Part shown: positions 1 to 63,165 of the stretch, in pieces
How positions within the stretch are numbered: the first letter of the stretch is position 1
Layout of the letters: each line of letters opens with the position of its first letter
Assembly (NCBI GenBank): GCA_054601695.1
Contig: BAAHQB010000006.1
Location: 1,054,001 to 1,118,000 of the forward strand
DNA: 64,000 nucleotides
Reading direction: 5' to 3'
DNA from: Amorphochlora amoebiformis
Taxonomy: Eukaryota; Cercozoa; Chlorarachniophyceae
The notes under the pieces: model-generated
Database searches by the model: none
Told to the model about the DNA's origin: nothing
The model's input: the letters and a program-made list of their open reading frames with translations, nothing else
Made by a program: the position numbers and the translations under genes

Positions 1-3207
<3,207 letters not shown>

Positions 3208-3518
3208 TTTTCTGCGTTAATTTCAGGATTTATGTGATTTGATACTTAGTGCATCATTCCCGGATATTTTCCTATTATAAGAACAATATGCCGATGCGCT
3301 AGCACCGTCGGCGTATGCGCGCACCTGTCGCTGTCAAAATCTCCCAATGCGCGGAATTAAGTTCAGGTCGGATATATGAACGGGTAAATTTTACAATATC
3401 TCGATATCAATGTCGGTCAGTAACAGGGAGTGACAGCTGCCACTGGCGGGTAGCGACTACGGGATAAGTGACCAAATTTTTCGGTCGATCCGTGGAGCTG
3501 ACTCGTCGACCCCGAACC
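3208..3518. promoter_or_regulatory. shared intergenic region of divergent pair FKBP-like / membrane protein
   Basis: 311 bp of mixed-composition DNA separates two start codons facing away from each other. It has no long TA tract, unlike nearly all other noncoding DNA nearby. It holds a GC-rich stretch with several CG dinucleotides (about 3290-3345). Both genes must start transcription within it, so a bidirectional promoter is the simplest reading; no specific factor site is recognised. Confidence 0.5.
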
Positions 3519-4422
3519 ATGGAGGCGGTTAATATCCCCCTCTATCGGACGGTTATGCGAGTAATCGCCTTAGTGGTGATGTTCAGAGGCATTGTTGCCT
3601 ATGACTGCTGCTCGGGGAAAGTTTGTAACGATAATTGGGACGAATTTGACTCGTCCACCGACCATTGCTGCATGCTTCCGAGCGGAGGCAAGATGATTGA
3701 AGAGGTTTTCTATCCTTAACCACGAATATGGGGCCAGTGTAGCATCGGATTGAATTTTATGACATACCTGAAGCAACTTGTAAATCAGACCGCTGTGGGA
3801 TCGTGCTCGTGCCCGAGTCTGCAAACGTGTGACCACGGACCGAACGCCCCTTTGATTTCAGAACCTGTGCCAACTGGCGGCATTTCAGCTCCGGGGATCT
3901 CCAGCCCTCTTTTCCTTTACGGTATGTATCACTTGCTATTTGTTATACATCTGCATATCACTTCAATGAATCTCGTATGATATAGTCAGTTCATTTAAGG
4001 TGGTGCTGTGACTCACTACCAATCATTCTTACGCCCTCCGAATATCCCTCATAACTCCTTGTTCACATGATCTCTCTGTATTTCATGCTCTTTCTACCTA
4101 TTATTCTTCTCTCAAAAACGTTCCATGCAGTCCACCTTTCTATTTCGTCTGTTTTTCAAGTATGCCCCTTCCTGGTTTCCGCCCTCCTCCTATTTGACTT
4201 ACATATGTTAATATGTACTAGATAATCATTACTATCATTATTAGTATTATTATTATTATTACTATAATGTTCATTATCATTATTCAAATTATTTATGCAC
4301 ACCTTCATATTTTCAATATTCTATTTTTTAAGTGAACATAAATCTATAAATATATTTACGGAATATATATATATATATATATATGTATTAACATATATAT
4401 ATATATATATATAATATCTGTA

Positions 4423-4455
<33 letters not shown>

Positions 4456-4527
4456 GTATGAATGTATATATACACAATGTATGTATATATAAAAATTTAT
4501 ATGTGTGTGTGTACATATTATACATAC

Positions 4528-4581
<54 letters not shown>

Positions 4582-4672
4582 GTATATATATGTATAAATA
4601 TATATATATATATGTAATATATATATGTATATATATTATATATATTTTATATATATATATATATAAATATAT

Positions 4673-4718
<46 letters not shown>

Positions 4719-4742
4719 CTTATATATATTTTACACACATAT

Positions 4743-4776
<34 letters not shown>

Positions 4777-4802
4777 ATTTATATATATATATATACACTT
4801 AC

Positions 4803-4862
<60 letters not shown>

Positions 4863-4973
4863 AGTATTTACATATCGTAGTATATACATATTTTATATAT
4901 ATATACATACATATATATATCATGTGTGTGTGTGTGTGGTTGAGTTTGTATTTAAATATGCATAGGTATATAA

Positions 4974-5023
<50 letters not shown>

Positions 5024-5150
5024 TGTATGTCATATATATATATATATATATATATGTATTATTATATATATATATATGTATATATGTAAATGTATATTGT
5101 AGATATGTAATATATATATATATATATTTGTGTGTGTGTGTGTTTATCTC

Positions 5151-5207
<57 letters not shown>

Positions 5208-5248
5208 ACTTATATTATATACATATACAAACACATGTATACACACAT

Positions 5249-5281
<33 letters not shown>

Positions 5282-5329
5282 CATATATACAATATATTCA
5301 CATACATATGTAATATTTATATATATATT

Positions 5330-5364
<35 letters not shown>

Positions 5365-5856
5365 TTATATATTTCATACATATATGTAAATCTACTTTAG
5401 TATTTGGATATTTTTGCGCGGTTACATTTGTATGTGTATATTTGTTTGCATGTTAATAATTGAAAATTTTACTATGTTGTATCAGTCGCAATAGGCTGCC
5501 TCACTGTCGTCACCATAACTGTTGTCCTCCTACTATGTATGGGGTATCACAAGCTGGCCAGCCAATACGAAGACTTGAGAACCAAGCTGGAACGTCAGCC
5601 TATTAACCAACCCATCTACGACCAGCAGCACATGTTGAGCCAATATGGCCATTCGTCCCAGCCCAATCGGATACACCAACCTAACATGCAGCCGGTGGTC
5701 CGCTTGCCGACGAATGAGGACCCTAGATCAGCGTTATACGCTTACCAGGATGCTATCAAGCGCTTCCTAGAGGAGAACAAAATTCATGGCCAAGAGGAAC
5801 CTACTCAACCTTCTCGAAAAGAGACTGAGACATATGCTCAGGCTCAGTCAGCGTGA
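3519..5856 (+). CDS. type I single-pass membrane protein with Cys-rich ectodomain, unknown function
   Basis: Exons 3519-3704, 3738-3921, 5486-5856; 245 residues plus stop. Start ATG at 3519 is followed by a hydrophobic stretch ([16 protein letters not shown]) that reads as a signal peptide, then nine cysteines in about 100 residues (DCC, KVC, HCC, C, SCSC, TC). One strongly hydrophobic helix follows ([20 protein letters not shown]), then a hydrophilic, Gln/Pro-rich cytosolic tail of about 100 residues with several tyrosines. Exon 2 joins exon 3 in phase 1 across a TA-rich intron of 1564 nt. The first intron (3705-3737) would be only 33 nt; without it the frame stops at 3717, so this join is the weakest part. 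I do not recognise the family. The layout is that of a small receptor or adaptor. Confidence 0.6.
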
Positions 5857-5908
5857 TTTTGTCTCGTATACTAGATTTAGCTATATAGTGCATCTGTCAA
5901 AAAGTATG

Positions 5909-5914
5909 AATAAA
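5909..5914 (+). promoter_or_regulatory. polyadenylation signal AATAAA of the membrane protein gene
   Basis: A canonical AATAAA lies 53 nt after the stop codon of the gene ending at 5856. Confidence 0.55.
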
Positions 5915-6342
5915 TTCGATATTAAAAGTTCGTCTGCATATATATCTGTAAAAACTAGATAGTAGTAGAATTCGGATAGTGTGCCAGCTTATCTACTACT
6001 TGATCTAGTGCATACAACACCACTAGTACCACCAGTGGCGGTTTCTCTACACTATCTAGACTCGAGACTATATATATAAATATATAAATACTACTATCCA
6101 CAGCCAACGGCCTGGGTTACTCACTAAATTTCAGTTTCTTGTAACAAAAACTAGAAAAATCTCATGTACCTAGTGTACCTGCAGACGTGGTGTTACTTAG
6201 TACCTGTTACTATTTGAGCACTGAAATCGTGATAGCTTTGAATCACAGTTTGCCACTATATATATACTAGATATATATGCGTATACGTGGTCAGTAGTCA
6301 GTTTAGCACGTACATTACTCATGATTCTAGGATTACGTATAT

Positions 6343-6378
<36 letters not shown>

Positions 6379-6825
6379 CTAGATATATAAAAATTATATC
6401 CTAGATATCATATCAATCACATGCGGTTCCGAATTGAGAATGACGAGGATGTAAGCTTTGTGACGTAACACACACGCACTACACGGCTACTGTCGGCTAG
6501 ACGGGTGCTGTTGCCCCAGTGAGGGCTGCGTCGTTTCTATTCGTCTCTTCCCAGCCATCGATGAATGAACGATATGGCATTAGCGAGTTGTGTCCATCAT
6601 TCCACACAATTTGAACGGCGTAGTTCCCTTAAGTATTTATATATAAATATATAAGTATTTATATGTACACATATATGCCTAAATAATCTAGATAATACAT
6701 AAATAAGTTTGTCTCTCAGCTCCTTCTTCATCTCTCAATCCCCTCACTCCCTCGCTGTCAATCTCCCTTTCCTGCCCCTCGTCTAACTCGTCTATCCCTC
6801 TCCCCATTACTCTCTCTCTCTCATG

Positions 6826-6856
<31 letters not shown>

Positions 6857-6885
6857 ATACGTATAAGTATATTGTATTTATGTAA

Positions 6886-6891
6886 TTTATT
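6886..6891 (-). promoter_or_regulatory. polyadenylation signal (AATAAA on minus strand) of the HCF101-type gene
   Basis: TTTATT on the plus strand gives AATAAA on the minus strand, 63 nt past the stop codon at 6954. Confidence 0.5.
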
Positions 6892-6953
6892 TTAACAAAT
6901 GCATGGAAATATTTATGTTCTCGTAGATGTTCAAAAGATAGTCTCGACCAAAG

Positions 6954-7144
6954 TCAAACCTTCAAAAAGAAAACAGAAAGAAAATTAAATATCTCATCAC
7001 CCATCGGGAAGATATCCAACGGGCGAACTCCATCCGTTATCAGCTCCTTTACATTTGTCGGACTCCGACACCTTGAATATATGTACATGGATACATCACG
7101 GATATATATTACATATATACATATATATATATTTATACATATGA

Positions 7145-7183
<39 letters not shown>

Positions 7184-7216
7184 TGTATGATGAAAAGATT
7201 TGATGAATTGTACTTG

Positions 7217-7253
<37 letters not shown>

Positions 7254-7398
7254 CAAAAATATATATATGTATAATATATATATATATATATATTTATATC
7301 TAAGAATATGTATAAGTTTATATATATATATATATAAATATATAAATATATGAAAAATAAATAGAATATATATATATATATACACGTGTATGTATATT

Positions 7399-7446
<48 letters not shown>

Positions 7447-8022
7447 ATATGCACCAGTGTTTATTTCTATAAAATGTATATATTTTCCATTTATAGATTT
7501 ATACATATATATATATATATATATATCTATATATATATATTAGTATTACAGAGATAGTTACAGCCAGAAACAGAGGGTGGAGAGCTTGATAGAGAGAAAT
7601 CCATGCGCGAGAAAAAATATAAAAGAGAGATAGCGCTGGAGAATTCAAGGGGGAGAGGGCAAACATATCACGCCAACATCTTTTGTTTATGGACACAAAT
7701 GTATGGATAATGATACCTCCTCCGTAACTCCACCGGATCAATTATGCTTTCTGTGCCATTTTCTAAAATCGATACCACTACTTCTCGGACGGCGTCATAG
7801 GTCACTTGAGGCCTCATCTTCCTGTTTTCTGCAAGCCGTTCCACCTCTATATGACGTGTGTTTTGTATTTTGTGTGTTTTGTATTTTACACATGTTATAT
7901 ATGTTTATCTGGTGCATGTAGAATGTTTATAAATCATACGATGTATGTACATTTATATATTATAGGTATATATTGTATATAACATTCGTATATGTATACA
8001 TATAAATATATACACACACATA

Positions 8023-8067
<45 letters not shown>

Positions 8068-8164
8068 ATGTATATGCATAAATATATGTATACAACTTAT
8101 TATGCATCATAAATATGTATATTATAGCCATATGTATGTTGTAACATGTAAAACGATGTATTTC

Positions 8165-8197
<33 letters not shown>

Positions 8198-8459
8198 GAG
8201 TGTTATATATTAGTATTATATATATATATGTATATATATATATACATGTATACATATATTTATATAAATATATAAGTATATATTGTATATGCTATGTACA
8301 AACACGCAATATACATATACATATATATATATATATATATATATTACATATATACATGTATATAAGATACATACAATAATTTATGTTTATATATATTTAT
8401 ATTTATATGTATATTTATAATATATAATATATATATATATATATCATATATTTAATACA

Positions 8460-8497
<38 letters not shown>

Positions 8498-8587
8498 TAT
8501 CATATATATAATATAATATGATATATATATATATATGTATGTATAATATGTATACATATCTACATATATGTATATATATATATATTG

Positions 8588-8623
<36 letters not shown>

Positions 8624-8814
8624 TTACATATATACGTGTATATATATATATGTGTGAGTGTATATAAATACATATATATAATTTAAAATTGGATGTATAT
8701 ACATATATTTTCTCTTTCAATAAATATATATATTGTATATATGTACACACATATATACATATATATATATATATATATATTATATGTACATATTATATAC
8801 ATACATATATATGT

Positions 8815-8853
<39 letters not shown>

Positions 8854-9371
8854 GGGGGCGATAGATAGTGTGAACTAGATATGAGGTATAGAGATCTAAA
8901 TATCCAAAAAAGAGATAATGGATAAAATAGAGAGAAAAAGAGAGAAATGGTAGGTATAACCTCTCCGAACGTCCCTCGCTATGGCCAAATACAGCTCGCT
9001 AGCTTCGCGCTGGGGATTGCTCAACACGTATGGCGTCCCAGAATCTCCAGCAGTAGAAATATCCGGCTCCATCGGCATGGCGTACGTGTTCTCGATACCC
9101 CACATGTCAGAAAGCCTCTGTCGGTGACCAGGCCCAAAGATCTCGCGGGGGGTCCCGACTAAGGTTAGAAGCTCGGACTTAGCGGAAGTGGAAAGCTGAT
9201 TTTTGTCGGCAAATATCGCAGCTTGTTCGACGAGGGAGTTATCGCGGAAGGAGGCCATGTTTTCTACAACAGCTATGGAGGGGATTCCGACCTGGTGTGG
9301 GATTTGTTGTATATATATATGTATATATATATTTAATACATATAAATATATTATATAAAAAATACGCATAT

Positions 9372-9410
<39 letters not shown>

Positions 9411-9421
9411 AATACACACTT

Positions 9422-9481
<60 letters not shown>

Positions 9482-9543
9482 TTAATATATTGTATAAAAA
9501 TATGTTACATATATATATACATACATATATTATATATACATAT

Positions 9544-9590
<47 letters not shown>

Positions 9591-9621
9591 TATTTTGTAT
9601 GTGTACATGTATATTTATATG

Positions 9622-9664
<43 letters not shown>

Positions 9665-9827
9665 ATATATATAAATATATCCACACATTAAATACATACG
9701 TACACAAATACATTCGTACACATATGTTGTTGCAGCCTCTTCTTTAACAGAAGTGTGGTTTCTTGTTTGTAGTATGTAGGTACGGTATATGTATAATAGT
9801 ATACATATATATATATATTATATATAT

Positions 9828-9869
<42 letters not shown>

Positions 9870-9930
9870 TCATACACAAACGTACAACAAAATATAATAT
9901 ATAAACACATCTCTATATATACATATTTAC

Positions 9931-9997
<67 letters not shown>

Positions 9998-10064
9998 GTA
10001 TAAATATAATATACCATATATATATATATATACATGTGCAATACATACACTATTATGTATGAAT

Positions 10065-10106
<42 letters not shown>

Positions 10107-10183
10107 GTATATGTATGTATGGATAGGCATAATGTAAAAATACACACATATGTATGTATATATTTATACATACATATATATAA

Positions 10184-10242
<59 letters not shown>

Positions 10243-10263
10243 ATATGTATACTGTAATAATAC

Positions 10264-10297
<34 letters not shown>

Positions 10298-10396
10298 GTG
10301 TGTGTATATAATATCTATGACATAAATACACACACACACAAATATATATGTATATATATATATATGTATATAAATGATATGCATTATATATATATG

Positions 10397-10428
<32 letters not shown>

Positions 10429-10772
10429 GTATATAATACATATATACATGTATACAAATATATATGTATACATATATATATACACATATATATTATGTAC
10501 ATATGTATTTAGGTATATTTTATATATCTTGTGCATATTTGCAAATTTATTCATCTTTACAAACTTATTAATCTTTACAAACTATTTTTTTGTATCTAGT
10601 TATAAATTTGTATATATACACATATTGTATCTAGTTATAAATTTGTATATATACACATATGTATATTATAATTTTCTTATATATCTTTATTTATATATGT
10701 ATGTGTCCATACGTAATAATTACATATATATATACATATATATATATATATGTATGTATATATGTATATATA

Positions 10773-10813
<41 letters not shown>

Positions 10814-12289
10814 TGTGTGTGTTTATGTATTCTTGTAATAATACTGACATAAGAGAGAGAGAGAGAGAAAGAGAGAGAAGGGCGGGAGAGGCGAGAGAGA
10901 GAGAGAGAAAGAGAGAGAAGGGCGGGAGAGGCAAGAGAGAGAAGAGAAAAGTCGAATGAAAAGCGGATAGCATCAAGGTTATAGCACAACAAAGGATGAG
11001 ATTTAGACCTTGTCAAACATCTCGACCCCTTTGACAACGTCTGCAAATGACAGGCGCTGGGGTGTGGTGACAATGACGGCGGCGTCGATCTGGAGGGACT
11101 GCGCGAGGGTAAGCTGGATATCGCCCGTGCCGGGCGGCATGTCGATCACGAGATAGTCTAATTCACCTGTATGGAATTTTGTTTTCAGAAAAAATATTTA
11201 CAAGTACACCAAAATCCCATTTAGAATACGTCTCTGTGAAACTGAAACAGATCGCAAGATAACAAATATACTCACCCCATTGTGTTCTTGTGAGGAGCTG
11301 CTCCACAAGCGGTGCCGCCCTAGCGCCCCTTACAACCATCGAGTCCGTTGGATTAATATATCCCATCGACATAAGTTTCACCCCATGCGCTTCCAGAGGT
11401 TCGATTTCGTTCCCCGAATCCCCAAACTTGACGTCAGGATTTTCTGCATGAACCATGGTTGGGAGTGACGGACCGTAGAGGTCTGTATCGACAATACCAA
11501 CGCTCTCCCCTAGGTTTTGAAGGGCAAATGCGAGGTTCACTGCTGTGGTAGATTTTCCCACTCCGCCTTTGCAACTCGCCACCGCAATAACTTTCTTAAC
11601 CCTGGCTAGGCCACCGCGTCGCCCACCTAGGCTTGCCGCATCTTTTTCCATAGCGGCGAACGGTGAGACCGGTGCGGAGGGCTGGGCTGGGGTGCCTAAG
11701 GAATGCGAGACTAATTTCAGGTTTGTCTGAGGTAAAAGCGTCAGAATTATCAAGAGGGTGGTGGAGGATGGGCAAGGGATATACCCTCCGGAGAGGTGAT
11801 GACGACTAGAGGGTTCTTCACCCATTCCACCTTCTGAAGCGCCCTCTCAACCTTCTCCTGAAGTGACCTCTTTGTCAAGGTGTCTATTGGTAGCGGGAGA
11901 TCGATGAGTACAGAGGCTATGCCCAGGTTGGGCTCCCCGATCGCCTCCTTAACCATACCACCCTGGGCGAGGTCAACCGGTCCGCCCAGCCGTACCATCG
12001 CTGGAGCTTCAACTGTTTCCAAAGCTTGAAGGAGATCAGTGTTAAGCTGCAGTGATGTTGAATCCTCCGGGGTGGAGCAACGGGGCGTGGTGATGGGTAA
12101 ACCAGCCCTGCCTGGCATAATTCGTCGGAGGTTCGGCCCCTTCCGATGGGACATAGATAACGCAGAGCATCGAAGGGGACTTTCAAGTGACCGAAAGATA
12201 CGTGTCGGAAGCTTTCGAACTACATACCTTCCAGCGACGACCTCCGACCCTCCCAGGAGAAGCCAAATCGCATACCCCACGGCAGCCAT
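6954..12289 (-). CDS. HCF101: HCF101/Mrp-type iron-sulfur cluster carrier P-loop ATPase
   Basis: Exons (minus): 11785-12289, 11276-11710, 11009-11166, 8961-9291, 7717-7846, 6954-7071; 558 residues, all phases agree. Order: hydrophobic, Arg/Ser-rich leader (about 1-80); DUF59/MIP18-like domain (about 85-168, ending [16 protein letters not shown]); Mrp P-loop domain with the deviant Walker [18 protein letters not shown], and [17 protein letters not shown]; the family motif FGPGH and the [10 protein letters not shown] segment; then a C-terminal piece resembling DUF971 (VTYDAV...DPVELRR...[10 protein letters not shown]). That triple layout is typical of HCF101, which in plant plastids carries [4Fe-4S] clusters to photosystem I and other acceptors. 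There is no NBP35-type CxxC near the C-terminus. The leader begins [14 protein letters not shown] and suggests a bipartite plastid-targeting sequence, by inference only. The last domain ends early, without the usual WxDG strand. An alternative 41-nt intron (GTGATG...GAAG) near 6960-7000 would change only the last residues. Confidence 0.88.
10592..10660. repeat. short tandem duplication in an HCF101-gene-side region of intron 3
   Basis: The unit GTATCTAGTTATAAATTTGT plus TATATACACATAT is present twice in direct tandem, inside intron 9292-11008. Confidence 0.85.
10850..10935. repeat. purine-rich GA tandem repeat
   Basis: Two copies of a GAGAGAGAGAAAGAGAGAGA plus AGGGCGGGAGAGGC unit (about 10853-10893 and 10895-10935) within the HCF101 intron 9292-11008. 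Confidence 0.85.
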
Positions 12290-12370
12290 GGCTGCGCTTG
12301 GTCTGCCGATAAATTAAATTCCTTTTTCGGGTTACTTGGGCTCCGATAACCCTCACCCCCTGGCGGAAAA
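12290..12370. promoter_or_regulatory. 81-bp divergent promoter between HCF101-type gene and helicase gene
   Basis: The two start codons (12289 minus, 12371 plus) face away from each other across only 81 bp, so the promoters and 5' leaders must overlap. The region contains GCCGATAA at 12305-12312 and a near copy, TCCGATAA, at 12342-12349. GCCGATAA occurs again in the 57549-57791 divergent region. Confidence 0.6.
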
Positions 12371-26304
<13,934 letters not shown>

Positions 26305-26502
26305 TTTGGTCTGTAAGCGTTGTGAGTGCTATCACGGAACGTTCAACGGCTCATAAAAAATCACAATATTCTAGATATTACAATATCTAGTTTAATTGTA
26401 AATCGTGATAATATATCTCGTATATTGTCTAGTGTACACCGTTTTATTACAATTCATCATTGTAAAAATTTCGAAATATCAACTTATTTTATATATATCT
26501 AG

Positions 26503-26534
<32 letters not shown>

Positions 26535-26538
26535 CTAG

Positions 26539-26569
<31 letters not shown>

Positions 26570-26836
26570 ATATATAGAGTATATATCAATCTACTAGATC
26601 TAGATCAATGTACTTGCATTGTTTAGATACATTTATATCACCTGAGTATCTAGAGTATATCAGTATATCGATGTACAGATACCGCAGTACAATTTATGAT
26701 ATGCGAAAAAGAATCTATGATACTGGACTATTATCCTATATTTATGCATAAATCATAATGTTATTTAAACCGTCACTGTATTATGTCTGTATATCATGAA
26801 ATACTATGATATATATATGTGTGTGTGTGGTGTGTG

Positions 26837-26904
<68 letters not shown>

Positions 26905-26930
26905 CTAGTATATATATATATATATATTGT

Positions 26931-26991
<61 letters not shown>

Positions 26992-27437
26992 ATACTATGA
27001 TATATGTCAATTATGCATACGTACGTACGTCATCTAGGTCATATACATATGATACGTGTTACAATACGTACGCTCATGTGCGAACAAAAAACATGGACGT
27101 CGACTACAGTACGCAAGTACGTACGTAGGTCTGTATACACATGCGTATACATATACATGCCGTTGCACATATGTACGTGTAGTATCCGTACTAAAGTATG
27201 ATTACTGTTATATATCGTAATATGCGTGTTTCGACCATTTATATAAATAAACTCTAGAAACTAGACCATGATACTAGGATAAGCGTATATCTAGTATAGC
27301 AGTATCAACATACGTGGGTCTGGCTAAGGGCTTCGCGCATGCAACTGGTACAATGAATTGAGTTTCAGAAATTTTATTACCGTTTACTAATGCACAATAA
27401 TCTAGATAATATGTGTATATCTCAAGTCTAATTGCAA
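26305..27437. other. convergent 3' spacer between helicase and VPS33, CTAG-rich, no gene seen
   Basis: No exon is recognised. It holds at least 15 CTAG sites (several as TATCTAGTATA), a stretch of overlapping ACGT/GTAC palindromes around 27017-27130, and two TA-rich blocks (about 26490-26580 and 26840-27000). Confidence 0.6.
27373..27378 (-). promoter_or_regulatory. polyadenylation signal (AATAAA on minus strand) of VPS33
   Basis: Plus-strand TTTATT, 60 nt past the VPS33 stop at 27438. Confidence 0.5.
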
Positions 27438-35322
<7,885 letters not shown>

Positions 35323-35435
35323 TGTCAGTGGTCACTGAGACAAGTCACAGGTCAAGTTATTGTCACGAAGAATGTCACACTATACGTGACTTTACGTTAT
35401 ATCGCGCATATGTCACAGCCGTTGACGTGCTGGGG
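35323..35435. promoter_or_regulatory. 113-bp divergent promoter of VPS33 / FYVE-TBC with repeated GTCAC elements
   Basis: The pentamer GTCAC occurs at 35331, 35344, 35362, 35374 and 35412, and its reverse complement GTGAC at 35386: six copies in 86 bp, three of them followed by A/G as TGTCAC(A/G). This clustering in the only DNA available to both promoters suggests a binding site for one transcription factor. Confidence 0.6.
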
Positions 35436-43241
<7,806 letters not shown>

Positions 43242-43661
43242 GCGGTTGCTCGTTTTCCAGGCTTAACCCTAATAGTTAATCATCGTATTCCGATTGTCAT
43301 AAACGTTTACAGACGATCATGACTTCCATTGTTATTCAGAAAGTACGTAGGTCCCTACCCAGAGCATCTACATTACCTAGATTACGGCTGATTGTAAGAC
43401 TGTGAAGTCTAGCAAGTGTCGATATTAATACTACTAGCACTTCGGTACCGGTAATCCTAGTAATCGTATACGGTATGCTTAACAGCTTTAGTTAAATTTA
43501 TACAAAAGAGACTGCATGACTCTAGTGACTGGTGGTTCCGATTTTAATATATAGATACTGGACGGTATCTACCAAACACTCAGGTTATAATTGTATTTTG
43601 ATCCTAAGTTTATGCCACGCAAGTTTCGATATTCACTAGACACTACGTATAGCTGAGCAAA
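43242..43661. other. convergent 3' spacer between FYVE-TBC and WDR12, CTAG-rich
   Basis: 420 bp without exon; six CTAG sites and several short palindromes. No AATAAA is evident on either strand. Confidence 0.55.
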
Positions 43662-57548
<13,887 letters not shown>

Positions 57549-57791
57549 CTCGCACGCCGAATTTTACTGACGGGCCATTAATTTTTCGTTTTATTTCGCC
57601 GATAATAATTCTCCGACAAGCGGGTGAGTCCATGACTCCCATTCCCCCACCCCACGGAAACTATGTAATGTCGAGGGCCCCCCTGGGACTATGTCCTTCA
57701 GTTCTATAGAAGCCAGTGATTGAGATAAGGTCTGACAAATGGTCGAACTTTGGGATGATTTAAATGGCTTAGGTGTTGGAAGCGATCGATA
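57549..57791. promoter_or_regulatory. 243-bp divergent promoter of WDR12 and small basic protein gene
   Basis: Start codons at 57548 (minus) and 57792 (plus) face apart. The spacer has no TA tract. It contains GCCGATAA at 57598-57605, the same octamer as in the 12290-12370 divergent promoter. The plus-strand start used here is inferred from splice phase, so the right limit could move. Confidence 0.5.
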
Positions 57792-61227
<3,436 letters not shown>

Positions 61228-61816
61228 TATCGGCTGCAGACCTCACAGTCACATGTCAACTTACAAGTAATTGTACATATATAAATACCAAGTTCTCGCC
61301 AAGATTATACGTTGCTTAAGCAAGTTGATCACAAGTTAGAATTATCCACATTATGAAAGTTACCCTTTGGCTTTTAGAATTTACTGACACTAGGCCCAAA
61401 GTCCAGTGACTTTCATAAATTTACCTTTGTAACTAAACTGTCGAGAAATCTGTTCCAACTCGAAGTCGCGTGTGGGCACTTTAAATTAGGTTAGGTACCA
61501 ACTACGGCACTGACTTTCGTCTGTGATCTTCGTTAGCCTCTCAGAAGCTCTCAGCAGCCTCTCAGTAACTCAGTGCCGACCAAATCGTCACGTCCGGCTT
61601 AGGGGTTAGAACTTTTTGCTCCTCCCCCACTGTTTTGGTTGGATTTTCCTCATGTGTATACATTCTGCTTTCCTTTTAGCTAATTTTTGTCTTAGAATCA
61701 AGGGAGTGGAAGTCATAATACGGCCGCCGGTTGCACCTCGCTCAAGGAGGTCCATTGCCGACTTTTTAAAACCTTTGTCTTTCTGACACGTGTGTCAGTG
61801 TCTCGCACAAATTTAC
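61228..61816. other. spacer upstream of the putative plastid-protein gene, no gene seen
   Basis: 589 bp of mixed composition between the stop of the small basic protein gene and the next start; it must hold the promoter of the gene at 61817. Short near-repeats of CTCTCAG occur around 61538-61567. No exon recognised. Confidence 0.45.
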
Positions 61817-62197
61817 ATGACAACTTTGCACATGGCTGCCTTGTTAGGAGTGGCCATCCTTATGTGGGCCAACCCTTTTCCCCCCTCCGCCTCTCTTCCC
61901 CCTTCAGTTCGATCCAATCCTACTCATCTCTCCGTTCGTTCCCTCCGCGTCCTGCCCGGCCTCTCGCGTCGTTGCGTGAGGATGCACGCGACCATCGACG
62001 CTGGAGGGACGAACAGGGAGGTTGACCAAAGAAAAGGAGAAGACCCGGAAACGGCCTTGGTATCGCAGAAGGGGGACGGGAAGAACCATTGGCGAGAGGG
62101 AGAGGGAGGGGAGGCAAGAAGGAGTCAGTTGGGGTAAACCTTCACGTTCCTTTCAAACATATAAAATACATGCATACATACGTACACATACAAACAC

Positions 62198-62253
<56 letters not shown>

Positions 62254-62515
62254 TGTACACGTTACCAGGGATGGCGTAGCAGCAGCGATTAGAAGGACTG
62301 GGGGCCCCTTTTTAGGGGAGAAGGAGAGTTTGAGTCCGGAGGTGGTGTTTCGGAGTGAATGTTGGGACCAAAACGGGGGCGCAGAGTATCTCAGGTGGGA
62401 GGACCAATTTGTCCACATATTTTATGCCAAGGAAGAATAACGTAGCCCACTCACACATACACGCACCTACATGTATGTGTCTATGTGTGTGTATGTATAT
62501 ATTATATACATATAA

Positions 62516-62576
<61 letters not shown>

Positions 62577-62580
62577 TATA

Positions 62581-62620
<40 letters not shown>

Positions 62621-62646
62621 TATATGTGTATATGCATATGTATATA

Positions 62647-62681
<35 letters not shown>

Positions 62682-62745
62682 GATATGTGTGTGTGTGTGT
62701 ATATATATAATATATATAATATATATTATGTTTTTTTATACACAC

Positions 62746-62818
<73 letters not shown>

Positions 62819-62928
62819 ATGATTGTATACAAATGATTAAAACATCTGATTATGCACACGTGGTAATGTACATATGATTATTGTACATGTTTACATAGGT
62901 AGTATAGCATAAACTCACGTATCATATA

Positions 62929-62991
<63 letters not shown>

Positions 62992-63117
62992 ATATATATA
63001 TACATACATATATATGTTATATTATATTTATGTATAGATTATATATATATATATATATATGTATATTTTATACATATATATATATATATATGTTATGTGT
63101 ATATATATATATATATA

Positions 63118-63165
<48 letters not shown>

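Larger units (their letters stand above)
5857..6953. other. convergent 3' spacer, CTAG-rich, no gene seen
   Basis: Region between the 3' ends of the membrane protein gene and the HCF101-type gene. I see no exon. I count 13 CTAG tetranucleotides here (for example at 5871, 5955, 6004, 6022), clearly more than chance. Short TA tracts and a pyrimidine-rich stretch (6715-6830) are also present. Confidence 0.6.
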
